Made by a program: the position numbers and the translations under genes. DNA of 64,000 bases, from contig CM054116.1 in the NCBI GenBank assembly GCA_028673005.1, forward strand, positions 75,280,572-75,344,571. The letters run 5' to 3'. Origin of the DNA: Tanypteryx hageni (lineage: Eukaryota > Arthropoda > Insecta > Odonata > Petaluridae). Below the pieces are notes generated by a model that searched no databases, was not told the origin of the DNA, and saw only the letters and a program-made list of their open reading frames with translations. Positions 1 through 11,345 of the stretch are shown one piece after another (the first letter of the stretch is position 1; every line of letters starts with the position of its first letter).

Positions 1-240
1 CAAAATAAATATGTGCCATTCATAAAAAAATATTTTTTTATCTTTCGATCATTATTTGATTTGCGTAACAGGAAGAACTTTTGCACGAACCAAAGTCTGA
101 AGAAGATTTCACAGTTATTACTATCTGGAGTATTCGGTAAATTGGGGATAATACTGTTTACATTACGGGACGCATAATGTTTTGTCAACATGAGGTTATT
201 TGTATATTAAGAACATCTCATTTGCATGTTCGTTACTCAC

Positions 241-357
241 CTCCCTCCATAGATGTCGTGGGTAAGAGGAGTGCTCTCATCGTCAGAGAAGTTGTCGTCA
301 TCGTCGCTGACGTCATTGTGGCGCATGGCTGCTGCCATAGCGACTGCAGGGCCTCAG
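241..357 (-). CDS. Start-codon exon of an unrecognised gene (acidic N-terminus)
   Basis: Seen on the minus strand: a pyrimidine-rich tract ending in TTTGTTTACAG, a 117-bp exon, then the strong donor GTGAGT at 240-235. An ATG at 338-336 has a good Kozak context (G at -3, G at +4). An in-frame TGA lies between the acceptor and this ATG, so the exon carries the end of a 5'UTR and 98 nt of coding sequence. The 32 residues begin MAAAMRHNDV, run through the acidic SDDDDNFSDDES, and end TPLTHDIYGG; the last codon is split by the intron. An acidic, serine-rich leader like this is typical of a disordered cytosolic N-terminus. I do not recognise the protein. A second frame is also open through the exon (it would enter as EALQSLWQQP) and cannot be excluded, but it lacks this composition. 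The remaining coding exons would lie left of position 1, and a 5' non-coding exon to the right. Confidence 0.55.
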
Positions 358-694
358 CTGTAAACAAAAGGAGAAAGAGAGAATTAGCACCACTTAGGAA
401 ATTAGAACGAAAAATTACAGCTCTAAATTACCTCTAAGTAAGACAATTATCTTTTAGCATTTGAAAGCAAGGATTGTATGTTGGTAGCGTAATGGAATAT
501 GTCAACCAAGAGGTAGGCGTTAAATATAAAAATAAGATATTTTATTTAGTTCTCATTAATAATAGGACTTCCTTTCAGCAGAACGAATGAGAGTAGCTTG
601 CAGTGATCTTGTAAAAAGCGAAGAAAAAGAAATAAAACGTCGTTTTTCTTAAATTAGCTTAAAGATAAGTATGTTAATAAATAAACAAATTGTC
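358..694. other. Intronic or upstream DNA beside the start-codon exon
   Basis: This is the intron side of the acceptor for the minus-strand exon. It contains the polypyrimidine tract (seen as purines on the plus strand, about 360-385) and AT-rich sequence with poly-A-like runs. I see no coding or RNA feature. It ends where the 4.6-kb transposon inserts. Confidence 0.5.
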
Positions 695-1050
695 CATTAG
701 GGTGGTCCTCAAAATGGCAATTTTTGAAAATGTTTTGTCCTACCCTGTCATTTTATGCCACTTACCGACTTAGAAACTCCCCCAAAATTTTAGATCGATC
801 GGATGATATTTAGAGGTCGCGCAACACCGTTCAATTTTGAACATCGGTGGTTCCAATTTGAACCACCCCCTGAATGGTCCCCAGGTGACATCCCTTTTCA
901 TACTTGTGAGCGTCTGAGAGGCGAAGAAAAGTGGTGAAATCAGCGCTGTTCAAAAAGTTCAAATTTTTACTCTCATGTATTTTTATCGTTTTTTTCTCCG
1001 TCCTACGCTCTCATATTAAAGTACGAGTCAATGGAAGTGTCTGAGTATGA
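695..1050 (+). repeat. Left terminal inverted repeat of the 4.6-kb transposon
   Basis: This pairs in inverted orientation with 4933-5270. It has an extra segment of about 18 bp near 917-935 (GAGAGGCGAAGAAAA region) that the right copy lacks. Homology stops after the shared GTGTCTGAGTATGA. Confidence 0.85.
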
Positions 1051-1377
1051 ATCGAATGAATATTGAATTAGATTTGATATTAATGCTTTCCATTATTGAG
1101 CCAAAACATCTTGGACTTTTTTCGAAAAAAATAATATCATCCTTCATATTAATGCTTTTCAAGCTAATTTGTATTGCGTTTTCTAACTTTTTGGATTTAA
1201 TAATATAAAAATTATGAACAGTTTCTTATCCTCACGGGCGGGCGATCGCAACTTCGTCTGCTCGAGCGCGTTTGAACCAGCCTGTGAAGAACTTGCGGAG
1301 CGGGCAACGCGCGCACATCCCGGTCAGTTCTTAGTCCGCGTTCGAAGGGTTCGCATGTTTTCGGCGCGGAAAGTGCA

Positions 1378-3980
1378 TTGGTCTGCCTGCGTTGCTCGCA
1401 CCTCCGCATGAATTCGACGATGTTGTCTACACGGAGTAAATATAGAATATACCTAGTGGGGTCAGAGGAGCATGAGTTGGTTGAGAGTAAACTTCCGTCT
1501 ATTCGGCAAGTGCTAGCAGTGTTCTTCTACCAACATCACACCCTGAAGAAAACAGCGAGGGAGAGCTCAACAACTGTCACCAGAGAAGCGCAAAAGAAGT
1601 GGAATGAAGCTTCAATTCCATGTCAGGATGAGAGGAATGCCATCCAAAAGCTAGAAAAGCTGTTTAAACATAGGGGGAATCTAAAGAAAAGTGCTGCACG
1701 GAATACTCTAACACAACGCAAAAATGAGGAAGCATTTGTGGACGCATTGAACTATTTGTTCGACATTACTGCTGATGATGCACTTGAAACTATACACACC
1801 CCTGAAGACAAAGAGTTTCTCACAGCTCAACGCGAAATGACTCATCGCGGTTATGTTGGCAAGGTTGAAAGTGTCTCGGTGGTAAAGGAGGAGAAAAGTA
1901 CCAAACGCAAGCAATCAGAATGTACTTGGAGTGAACTTCACAAACGTGAAATGCAGACATTTAACATGAACGTCGAACTGGAATCAAGCAGTTGTGACAG
2001 TGGATCTAGTGATTGCACGGATGGTGATTGTAAGGCTAGTACAAGCCAGGGACAGACCCGAAAGCGTCCGAAACCTGTTGTGACCCCTAATGTAGCGCAG
2101 CCTTGGACAGATGCAATACATCTGATAGGAAAGCAACACTTGAGCTGGGTGCGGCTGCCGTGGCCTTGGGTTCGGATGGAAAAGACTGCTATAAACCGTA
2201 GCAGTATTAGGCGAAGCCGTGAACTGCACCGGGCTGAAATTGCAAAAGAAATCGAAAAACATTTCTGTGCCACAGACTTTCTAGTCATTCATTGGAATGG
2301 CAAAATCCTCCCTGATCTAACAGGGAGACAACGTGTTGGCTGACTCTCCGTCCTTGTATCGAGACCGAGTAAAGAACAGCTTCTGGGAGTTCCTATGCTT
2401 ACGGAGGGTACAGAAAAGCTCAAGCGGAGGCTGTTTACAACCTAATGCAGGAGTGGAATGTCGTTGAATATGTCGGCGCTGTGTTTCAACACAACGGCGA
2501 GTAACACAGGTATGCTTTGTTATGTTTTTTTTTTCTGTAGAACGCATGTTTTAGCAAATAAAAAATATGTTGAAATAAATAAGCTGAAAATAGCGAGGCC
2601 GCGCACGCCGGGCTTAAAGTTGGCTTAAGATTAATTTTTTTCTTATATTTGATCGCAGGCGCTAATAAGGGTGCTTGTGTGTTGTTGGAGTGGATGCTGG
2701 GAAAACCGCTCTAGCACTTTGCCTGCCGCGATCACGTGATGGAGATTATTCTTGCAGGCGTGTTTTCGAAGGTGATGGGGCCGTTAAGTGGACCAGCTAT
2801 CACAATATTTAAACAGTTCCAGCAAGCTTGGGACAAGATTGACCACTTGAAGTTTAAATCTGGTATAATGGATCCTGGTGTTTTGGGTGCCTTGGTCAAT
2901 GACATTGCCTCTACCATACTATTTTGCCTCAGTCAACTGCCTGTACGACTATCAATAGCAAATGTTCATATTACTTAGGCACTAGATAGTGCACGGCATG
3001 AGCGCCGTGCCAGATGTTGGTTAGTCATGAGATTAAGTATTAATCTCATTTTGCTTAGGCACATCATTCCAGAGAAAATTATTTTGAGCTTTTGGAGCTC
3101 GTGATTATATTTTTGGGTGGGTCCCCACCTCGAGGTGTTCTTTTTCGAGCGCCCGGTGCTTTACATTCAGCACGATGGATGGCAAAAGCCATTTCTCTAA
3201 TCAAAATGTGGCTTTTCCGGTGTGAATTCAAACCCATGGCGAGGGAGGAGAAGTCTGTGCGGGATACCTGCATTTTTCTCGTACGAATTTACATGAGAGC
3301 ATGGTACACGGCACCTCCTGCGCCCTCTGCGCCAAGGAACGACCTTCAGCTTTTGCAGGGACATGTCAGGTAGTTTATAATATCATGCGACTTATGTTAA
3401 GTATAGTCCAGATTTCAATCTTTCACTCTCACAACAATATTTTCTATAATTTCCTTAGGTACAAGGAGGTGAACTCTGTGATGTCTCAGGCCGCCATCAC
3501 CAAATTTAAAAACCATCTATGGTACCTGAGTCCTGAGCTTGTGTCATTCGCCTTCTTTGACAGTGATTTTTCAGTGGAATGTAAAGCAGCTATGGTTGAA
3601 GCTCTCCGTATCCGCGAGGGTGGCGTCAATCCACCCAAGCGCGCCCAGCTGAAAAACGGTGAAATAAACGGGTGCCTGGAACTACAGAACAAGGATTTTG
3701 TGACCGCGCACAGCAGGGTTTTCTTTGACCGTCTCCATCTGAGTTCTGAGTTCCTTGATAGCGACCACTAAAAGTGGGACGAATTAGATACCTACAGGCA
3801 AGGTGTTGAAATTGTTAAAAACTTAAGGGTTATAAATGATTCTGCTCTCATTGAACAATTTAACAGCAGCATTGCCAAAAATGAAGAACAAAAGCAATAT
3901 TTGCTTCAAGTTGTTGCGGAGCACCGGAAAGAATATCCCGACTGCAAAAAATCATCACTTTGCAAAGAACTGTGAGGCCC
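1378..3980 (+). pseudogene. Decayed four-exon transposase of the 4.6-kb element
   Basis: Four coding blocks are in order and in matching splice phase: 1378-2509, 2659-2942, 3059-3369 and 3459 to about 3980. The introns have GT-AG borders: 2510-2658, 2943-3058 and 3370-3458. Block 1 opens with 321 codons. It has an N-terminal domain around LPSIRQVLAVFFYQH, a lysine-rich middle, an acidic Ser/Asp linker, then VIHWNGKILPDLTGR; after a frameshift near 2340 come SKEQLLGVPMLTEGT and CFNTTASNTG in shifted frames. Block 2 has KGACVLLEWMLGKPL, a stop at 2714-2716, then HFACRDHVMEIILAGVF. Block 3 has NYFELLELVIIFLGG, RAPGALHSARWMAKAI and SAPRNDLQLLQ. Block 4 has KNHLWYLSPELVSFAFFD and a stop at 3769-3771 with continuing homology after it. 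I recall this organisation from uncharacterised multicopy arthropod and cnidarian proteins. The Asp-bearing DGK and FDTT-type motifs suggest an RNase H-like fold, but that is inference. At least two frameshifts and two stops make it non-functional. Confidence 0.75.
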
Positions 3981-4052
3981 CGGATTGAGGAATGTGTTGA
4001 AAATAATCTTACTGGTTCTTTGACTTCAATGTTACAATAAAACGACAAAAAA

Positions 4053-4715
4053 TCTAATGTGGCCACGATATGACTTTCTCCATATCTGTAATATTTCTAA
4101 AAATTCCAAATAGGTTACATAATAATTAATATTTTAAGAAACTGCGAGAAAATTTTAGACTACAAAGAACAGAAATAAATTCAAACTATAGCCTTCTGAT
4201 ATTGGATATAGTCACAAAGCTCCAACAATTAGGAAAAGAAAAAGGAGCGTTACTAAGACGTAACTGTTAATTGTTAATAATAGTCGCCGGTAAGTGCCGT
4301 GGTATAAGATATCTCTTAAACAATTCATTATATAGAATAATGTCTCAAACAAAGGTTGTAGAAAATTAAATTTCCTACAACTTTTATTCCAATACATTTT
4401 TACATTTATCAAATATAAAAGCAAATATTTCAAAATAACGGATGTGACAAGAGAAACACCCACTTCCGATTGACCAATTTTTACCAAAAACTAATCAGTC
4501 CTTATGACTTTTATAAAAATGTTAAATTTAAAATTTCGCGTTGACCTGATTAATGGTTTTTGAGTTAGAGCATCCACAAAAAGTTATCACACAAAAATCA
4601 TCGAGAAAATGGTCAAAACGTGTTCAGGGGACCTCAAAACGTGTATTTCCATTGAAATCTCGAAGTAGATTTCTTTCATGAAGACAATACTTTCACCTAT
4701 ACGACGTATATGGCG
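4053..4715 (-). repeat. Copy 1 of a ~690-bp dispersed repeat, inside the 4.6-kb transposon
   Basis: On the minus strand this matches 57015-57702 along nearly its whole length and 9551-10008 in part. Shared landmarks are GGTGAAAGTATTGTCTTCATG, TTGTAGGAAATTTAATTTTC, TGACTATATCCAATATC and GGAATTTTTAGAAATATTAC, ending at the GATTTTTT-type border. It lies between the transposase remnant and the right terminal repeat. It could be an internal part of the transposon family that gave rise to solo fragments, or an independent element nested in it. Confidence 0.8.
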
Positions 4716-4932
4716 AAAGTAATAAATACATGCAATTGTAACTGTTTTATATGACTTTTCGAGTCCCTCGCCATCCTGCATGCATGGAACGTTGTGATAA
4801 TCTTCCAAAAAGCGGGTGGCGCTGAGCAGTCGAACCCCTGCCTGTCCCGGCGCGCGCCAGGCGGTGCGCTGTGCCGCGTACGAACAAAACGGCTTTGCGC
4901 AATCGGTAAACATCGTCGCTATGAGTCGACTC

Positions 4933-5270
4933 TCATACTCAGACACTTCCCTTGCCTCGTACTTTAATATGAGAGTGTAGGACGGAGAAAAAAACGATAA
5001 AAATACATGAGAGTAAAAATTGTTCAAATATGAACAAAATTTGAACTTTTTGAGCAGCGCTGATTTCACCACGCTCACAAGTATGAAAAGGGATGTCACC
5101 TGGGGACTATTCAGGGGGTGGTTCAAATTGAACCCATCTATGTTCAAAATTGAACGGTGTTGCGCGACCTCTAAATATCATCCGATCGATCTGAATTTAT
5201 GGGGGAGATTCTAAGTCGGTATGAGGACAAAACATTTTCAAAAGTTGCCATTTTGAGGACCATCCTAATG
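4933..5270 (-). repeat. Right terminal inverted repeat of the 4.6-kb transposon
   Basis: This is the inverted partner of 695-1050. It ends CCATCCTAATG. Divergence from the left copy is modest (scattered substitutions plus short indels), so the insertion is not ancient. Confidence 0.85.
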
Positions 5271-6600
5271 TCAGTGATGTTTTAAAGATAGGTACTCAAT
5301 GAAACAAATAACCTGAAACGACTGGAAATAATGTATGGGGAGGTATTTCTTTACATTTAAGAATGAACTAGCTTTGTATGATGTGAATCAGTTGAAAGTT
5401 CTCCGGAATCGATGCATTTCATTTTAAGGGTTTGATCCCTACCTGCATTATTGCATTAAAAATCTGAATAATTTTACATTTTAAATAAAGAACTCGTCAA
5501 ATAGAGCATATTTAGGAAGGATTTAAGTATGATTTTTTGTTTAAAATTTAGCTAATATAACACAGTAAATTAAATTATTTATTTATTATACGGAACGTAC
5601 TATTAATAAGCGACTATGTTTAGGCCACGGTAGAGAGTTGGTTAGCGTATCGGTAATCTAATACAAAAATGGTGGGTTTCAAATCAAATCTTGGGAATGG
5701 TTGCATAAGCTTGTACTTGTTGAAATACTAATTATAAAAAATAATCAAAGCATAAAATAATTTCGCATTAAAACGTCGTTGTTAATATTTTACTTATCCG
5801 GTATTCAGCAATTAATTTTTGGTACACATTTCTCGCAAGGATATTGGGAAACGTAAATTATAGCGAGTCATCTTTCCTCGATAAAGGTTCGGAAAATGAT
5901 TTCGGACTGGGAAAACCTCGTGAGATCGTTTTCTGGGGAAGGTGATTTCCGCTGTACAGCAAAATGACTAACTTATGGTTTGCCTTACTCGTTGCGAACT
6001 GGAAGGAATCACGCGACCGCGGGAAAAAAAGAACCAAAGGGTGTTACCGCGCCTACTAACCTGTAAGTCAACAGACGATGCAGTGGCATACAAGGCAAGC
6101 TATCGATAACGAGAGTCAACCACTTGGGAAAACTCCTTTGCCGGTCAAACAGATGATAAAAAATAAACACCTTCCCTTTCTTTTGTTTGTTAAACGGTTG
6201 AATGAACTTCCTCCGAGGACCTCCATGGTTGCCGCCTAGACGCCAACCAAAAAGATGCAATTGTGAATGAGGAGGGCTTAGATGTGGATCCGACGCCGCA
6301 CGAAAGTAGCATTTCGAGATTGTATCAATTGAAATTCTCGAAGAATTTGCTTTCGCATTCCGATCCCATTGGATATACCTCTAAGGCGTTGTTACGAAAG
6401 GATTCATGTAGGGGAAGAAAGGAGAAAGTTAGCGGTTAGAGTTATAAAGTTTATCTGTGTTGTAACTTAAAACCTAAGTAGCAAAAATCGCGTTGGTGTT
6501 TATATTTGTTTTTCCTGCATATTTATTTGATTTTCCAAAATCTTGTCCTTATAGTAGTCTGTTATAAGTCCTAAAAGTGAGATAAATATTTAATTAAGTT
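5271..6600. other. AT-rich non-coding DNA with a possible tRNA-like relic
   Basis: No convincing exon is seen. At 5624-5695 a stretch resembles a decayed tRNA or SINE head: an A-box-like GTTGGTTAGCG and a B-box-like GGGTTTCAAATC spaced as in a tRNA. The stems are not well formed, so this is only a relic candidate. Confidence 0.3.
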
Positions 6601-6629
6601 ATGGAGGTAATTTTAGAAAGAATTATCGA

Positions 6630-6770
6630 GCTCAGCTTATGGCGGAAATAATATCGAGAAACTATACTTATTAGATTCTGTACTATCACGACCGGTGAAT
6701 CACCATTGATGACGGCTGCTTTGTACCCGAAATACGCATCTGGTTTTCTCAACCGTTTTAAGACCAGTGG
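6630..6770 (+). repeat. Dispersed repeat sharing a core with 22545-22720
   Basis: Two blocks match a second site in the window. One is a TATCGAGCTC block near 6627; the other is a core containing CGGCTGCTTTGTACCCGAAAT, preceded by GTGAATCACCATTGATG. The same order and spacing class occur at 22545-22720. This copy lacks the long inverted arms of the other. The family is not recognised. Confidence 0.5.
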
Positions 6771-6774
6771 CGTA

Positions 6775-7216
6775 TCTAAGCGGGGGTTTGGGGGTTAAAT
6801 TCCACCCCACCTCCACATTAGCCAAAACTTTATTTCTTTTACTCTGGTTAAGTTTTCGCTCCATGGTTAGATTTATTCACTTATTTAAAACAGTGATCAA
6901 GAATTAGCTACTATTTTAATGTACAATTACATGTCTACCATTGAATCATGCGGCAATGTTTCTGAATAGGCTAGAGGTATGTACGTTCCCATGTACGAGG
7001 TACTGGAGGAGAGGGCGGTTCCTATAAACCTTGGCCGTTTCCATGAAATCGGCAAACAAAGAAGAACTAATTTACTGTAGTAATGCGCATCACGTATATC
7101 TTCATCTTTGACTTTAATTGCTTTGTCTCTACGGGCGTCCTTGATGGTTAACTCCTTCGAAATTGAATTATGAATTTTAAACCTCCCTCTTTCATTAATT
7201 TCTAGATGCGCCACTG
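6775..7216. mobile_element. Non-autonomous hAT-type element (442 bp)
   Basis: The termini are CAGTGGCGTATCTA on the left and TAGATGCGCCACTG on the right, an inverted pair with one mismatch. The flanks are TTTAAGAC (6767-6774) and TTTAAGGC (7217-7224), an 8-bp target duplication with one change, as expected for hAT transposition. A 95-codon minus-strand frame inside it (6927-7214) has no recognised domain and is probably chance. Confidence 0.8.
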
Positions 7217-9550
7217 TTTAAGGCCACCGTACATTTTTTCGGTAAAAATACAGTGCTTAAACAAGATTTTCCCATCTTTAGTTATCACAAAAAATAAACA
7301 CATTGAGGTTTGCGTGTAATTTTCGATCTTGCGCCGTGCACTTTTTCGAACGGACCGCAGCGAGATTCGGAGAAAGAAACGGTAGGGTAGTAAAGGTTTT
7401 CCGCCAAAAACGACTGTGTATCACTTCGACCCGAGAATAAAACTCCCGTCACCACCCTAACCTCTCTACTCCAGGTACTACGTCGCACGCTGGCTGCTTC
7501 TGTCATCCGCGGCCGTTATGCGTACGCGTATATGTTTTTCATCCGGGTTATCCCTTCTCTCCCTTCGAGCGAAATGTTCCGATTAAAAGGAAAGCAAAAA
7601 ATGCTAAGAAGTGAAGGTGCTTCGCACGATGCGAAGGACGCTTTTGCGAGACGACCTCGAGGAAGATTTCTTTCAAGAATAAAGGAGATCATCCGGGGCT
7701 CGTTTTCGTTTGAGTCATCCCCGATCATGATTCAGTTCGAAGAGGAGGGAAAAGGTAAATTGAGATCGTGATGACTTGCCATCCTCGCACTTCCATTAGG
7801 CAACGTAGAAAAGGTGATGGGTTTCTATTTATATTAATAGAGAAAAAGCCACACTTTCGATTGTGACGTAAACGTTACTTCACCCTGATCACAAGGAACG
7901 GTTAGATTTGTTTTTTTTTACGCAGTGGCTATCGAATTCTAAGGATCGCCACGTTGAGAAAAATCGTTTCCTAATTAACAAGGCGCCTTTCTATAATAAT
8001 GAGAGAAATGAAAGGCGCAATAAAATTCAGCCAATAAAATTCAACATTCGATTTCTGCTAGCAATAAAAATTAAGCAATACCAGTTCCATTCATAGGAAA
8101 AAGAAAAAGTCCCTTGAAAATTCACTTGGTGGAAAAATAGCGCACATTACGTAATACTTATAGAGAGGAAAATCAAATTATATATATATATATATATATA
8201 TACATACATGCTGATATAATGTATGATCTATCCTTAATAACTGGAATCTTAAGGGAGGACAGAAAAAAATAGCGACAAAAATTTTAACGTAACGAGGAGA
8301 TATTTAGGTCGCATATTCGAAAATTCGAATTATAGACGTTCGAGTTATGGATGCTTGGCCATAATGTCCTTATCGAAAGCTCCATTTATAGAATTCTGAT
8401 AACAACGATAGTAGTTTTATGCATTTGATCGTAGGAGCCTTGTGACCTCCTTCAAAATAGCTAAAAATCTTAAACGATGCAAATACGGTATCCGCTGTTT
8501 CACCAGACAAATGTTTTTCACTCCAGAAACTTCCCAGGTTTCCAAACTCAGCAGGGAAGTGAGAGGCACAGTGTTAATTCAAGAAAGCCTATATTTTTTC
8601 TGAGAAAATTTATCTGCCTCATTGATGCTGTTTCACTCGCGGTTTCAACATGTGCCTAGCGTGTGTCATACTTCATAGTAAGAATGGTTCCGCATGCATA
8701 AAATAATGAGATTTTGCTTGTTTTCTGGGATGTTAACAATGTTTACGAGATGGGAAATATATTTCGTATAGCGGATTTTCCTCAAAGAAGTTGTACTATA
8801 ACGGCATTGGTTTGACACTTATTTGAATACGTTTGATTTCTTATTTATATGACTCATTCTTACAATGATAACCATTTATATAACGGGTGATTTAATTGTA
8901 TTCTTTACTACATAATTAATTTTTCCTTGATAATATTTAAAAAATATATCTCTAAGTATAATTGTTATATTAACAATGGGGACAATATATTTAATCACTT
9001 GGAATTTTTTCCTATCTTGGAAGGGAAATAATCACAAACATGGCGTTATTTTACTATGCATAGCGATGTAACACTGTTTCATTCAATGATTCAGTTGGGT
9101 TACAAATGGTGTGATACTTAAATGAAGCAGCTGAATGAGCTAATTTTCAAGAAAACGATTCGCTTAAAGAAATTTATTATTGCGATATGAAAAGGCTAAT
9201 TATTTATAATAAGCACCCGAAAAAAAAACATTTTGGTGGTAAGAAATGTTACCGTAACCTTTTATTTAATGAACCTTCGGAGAAATGTCATTGTCGCAAT
9301 CGAATTTTCACTTGCCATAACCACCACATTAACATAGGCTGCTTTTAATGAGGTTTTCATATAAAGCTAGGTGAGTTATGGGTTACCAATTTATTATCAC
9401 TATGGTTTTCTTTGAGCTAATCTCCAAAAGCGTCTGGTTTTTCATTATAAGATTCTGCGTTATTATTCCGTTTAACACCGCTTTTAAATGCTGTAAAGAT
9501 ATAGCTTCCTCAACAATTTCAACCAAAAAAACATTTCCACAGTTAATTTT
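7217..9550. other. Non-coding DNA, no gene seen; (TA)n at 8179-8202
   Basis: The open frames here are short, overlap on both strands and show no domains or splice context. The only structured element is a (TA)12 microsatellite at about 8179-8202. Confidence 0.5.
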
Positions 9551-10008
9551 TACTTTCTCCATACGTAGTATAGGGGAAAGTATTGTTTTCATGAAAAAAT
9601 AGATTTTGAGATTACAACGGAAATACGCGTTTTGAGGTCCCCTGAAACATAGTTGTAGGAAATTTAATTTTCTACAATCTTTGTTCGAAACATTTTTCCA
9701 TATAATGCATTTTTTAAGAGATATCTTATATTTTTAGCTGTCACCACCACGCCACCTACCGACGACTATTGTTAACAATTGACGCTTAGTTACGTCTTAG
9801 TAACGTTACTTTTTCTTTTCTTAATTGTCGGAGCTTTGTGGCTATATCCAATATCCGAAGTCTAGGGTTTGAGTTTATTTCTGTTCTTTGTCAAGTCTAA
9901 AATTTTCTCGAATTTTCTTAAAATATTTATTATTATGAAACCAATTTGGAGTTTTTAGAAATATTACAGGTATAGAGAAAGTTATGTGGTGGTCACATAA
10001 GATTTTTA
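9551..10008 (+). repeat. Copy 2 of the ~690-bp dispersed repeat, internally deleted
   Basis: It starts with TCCATACGTAGTATAGGGG and ends at AAGATTTTT. Compared with the copy at 57015-57702 it lacks about 240 bp, joining just after the GGTCCCCTGAA block to GTTGTAGGAAATTT. The free ends agree with copy 3, which supports real element borders. Confidence 0.8.
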
Positions 10009-11345
10009 GGAGATATTAACGCTCCGTTATTTTTAAGCTAGGAATTCCATTACTACCTCGGTATGATATTAAAAATCAAACCCAAAGGAAGATGAATGAC
10101 TTGACAGTGTGTTATCTCATCGAATTAACGGAAATGCCGCCATAATGTATTAAATTTAATATTTGATAGCGCCTAATTCGTCACAGCACACCGATTTACG
10201 GTACTTAAGGTTTAATTTAGTTAAGCATGATTCACAGCATTAAGACCAACCGCGGCTAAGAAAATCGAAAGGGCAAAAAGTGGTCATCCCTTTATCTCCC
10301 AAGCGCTGTCCGAATTTTACGGGTCCATTAATCATTTTCCTCGAATGTCGTAGGCTGAGTCGGCCGTTATAAATATGCCCCGACATCACGCGCGTACATT
10401 AAAACCCGTAACAATACTCCTCTCGGCGTAGGGAAGAGGGGTAGAAACGCATCAGAGAAACAACATCCTACTCGGTAGAAAAGGAAAAAAAGATGGAGGG
10501 AAGAAAACAAAAACGAAGCGACAACCGCCTGGAGAAGACGCGAGGAAGGTGATATTCCACCGGCCACGACGAAACATTCTAATTTTAAAATCAACTCGAA
10601 TCGCAAAGGAAAGAAAACGAAAAGCGAGATGGAGAGGGTGCGCGGCCAAGGATGGTGGAAGACGGGGAGAGGAAGGGGGAGGGGGTGGTTGGCGAGACCG
10701 CGATGGACCCCGTGGGCTGCTGCGGCGGCCTAGCCATCGCCCCAAGGACGCTCGTTGCACCGAAAGCGAAAAAGAGTTACGGAGCGCTCAAAAGGGAGGG
10801 AGAGAGAGAGAGGGAGAAGAGTTAACGGGCCGGCGGGATGAAGGCGAGAGTGGTGATTTTAACGGGCGACGGTAACGGACTGTAGCGCGGGACTGGCTGA
10901 AGAGGCAAAAAAACGAGAAACGAGGAAAAGTCAGACGGCGGATTGATGAGTCTCTCTCCCTCTCTATTTCTATGGCTGAATGGGTTTTCCCAACCCCTTC
11001 GGTTGGGTTTATCTCTCCTCCCAACCATACCGGTTGGCTGGCTCGGGAGGGAGTAAAGAGATACGAGCGTGCGATTTTATACGTGGGTGCTAAACCCGCA
11101 AACAACCCCTTCTTATAAACTTCCCTCCCCGGTAACAATCCTTCCCGCTTCTCCGTCCCTCCGACCCGCGAAGTCTCGAGGGGCGGGTTGTTTCACCAAC
11201 CCCCACACCATCGGTTAGTGCACCCGATGGTATGGTCTCACCCTCCCGGCCGCAAATGCCGTATATCCATCCACCGCCTCCACCACCCACCCCGCCTCCC
11301 TCCTCCCACCTACGGGAAAAAGCAGTCGGCCTTCAAGCGGGATTG
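10009..11345. other. Non-coding DNA, AT-rich changing to purine-rich, no gene seen
   Basis: No exon is supported. From about 10430 the plus strand becomes purine-rich and CpG-containing. The overlapping open frames here are low-complexity (Arg/Gly/Glu or Pro/Ser rich) and follow base composition rather than coding selection. Confidence 0.5.

Larger units (their letters stand above)
695..5270 (+). mobile_element. 4.6-kb DNA transposon with long terminal inverted repeats and a decayed spliced transposase gene
   Basis: The two ends are inverted copies of each other over about 340 bp. The left end begins CATTAGGGTGGTCCTC; the right end, read inward on the minus strand, begins CATTAGGATGGTCCTC. 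Both then share blocks such as ATGGCAA, the GATCGATCGGATGATATT-like motif, CAACACCGTTCAATTTTGAA and CATCCCTTTTCATACTTG. The immediate flanks give at most a 2-bp duplication (TC at 693-694 and 5271-5272), so the target duplication is short or lost. Between the repeats is a plus-strand, four-exon transposase relic (1378 to about 3980), followed by a roughly 660-bp segment that also occurs elsewhere in the window. The superfamily is not certain. The long inverted repeats and spliced gene argue for an autonomous family now inactivated by frameshifts and stops. Confidence 0.85.

Noticed and set aside
6927..7214. Captured gene fragment inside the hAT-type MITE
   Set aside because: The 95-codon frame shows no known motif and no second copy to compare; chance is the simpler explanation.
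10788..11138. Coding regions in the GA-rich zone
   Set aside because: Overlapping frames on both strands with composition-driven residues and no recognisable domain.
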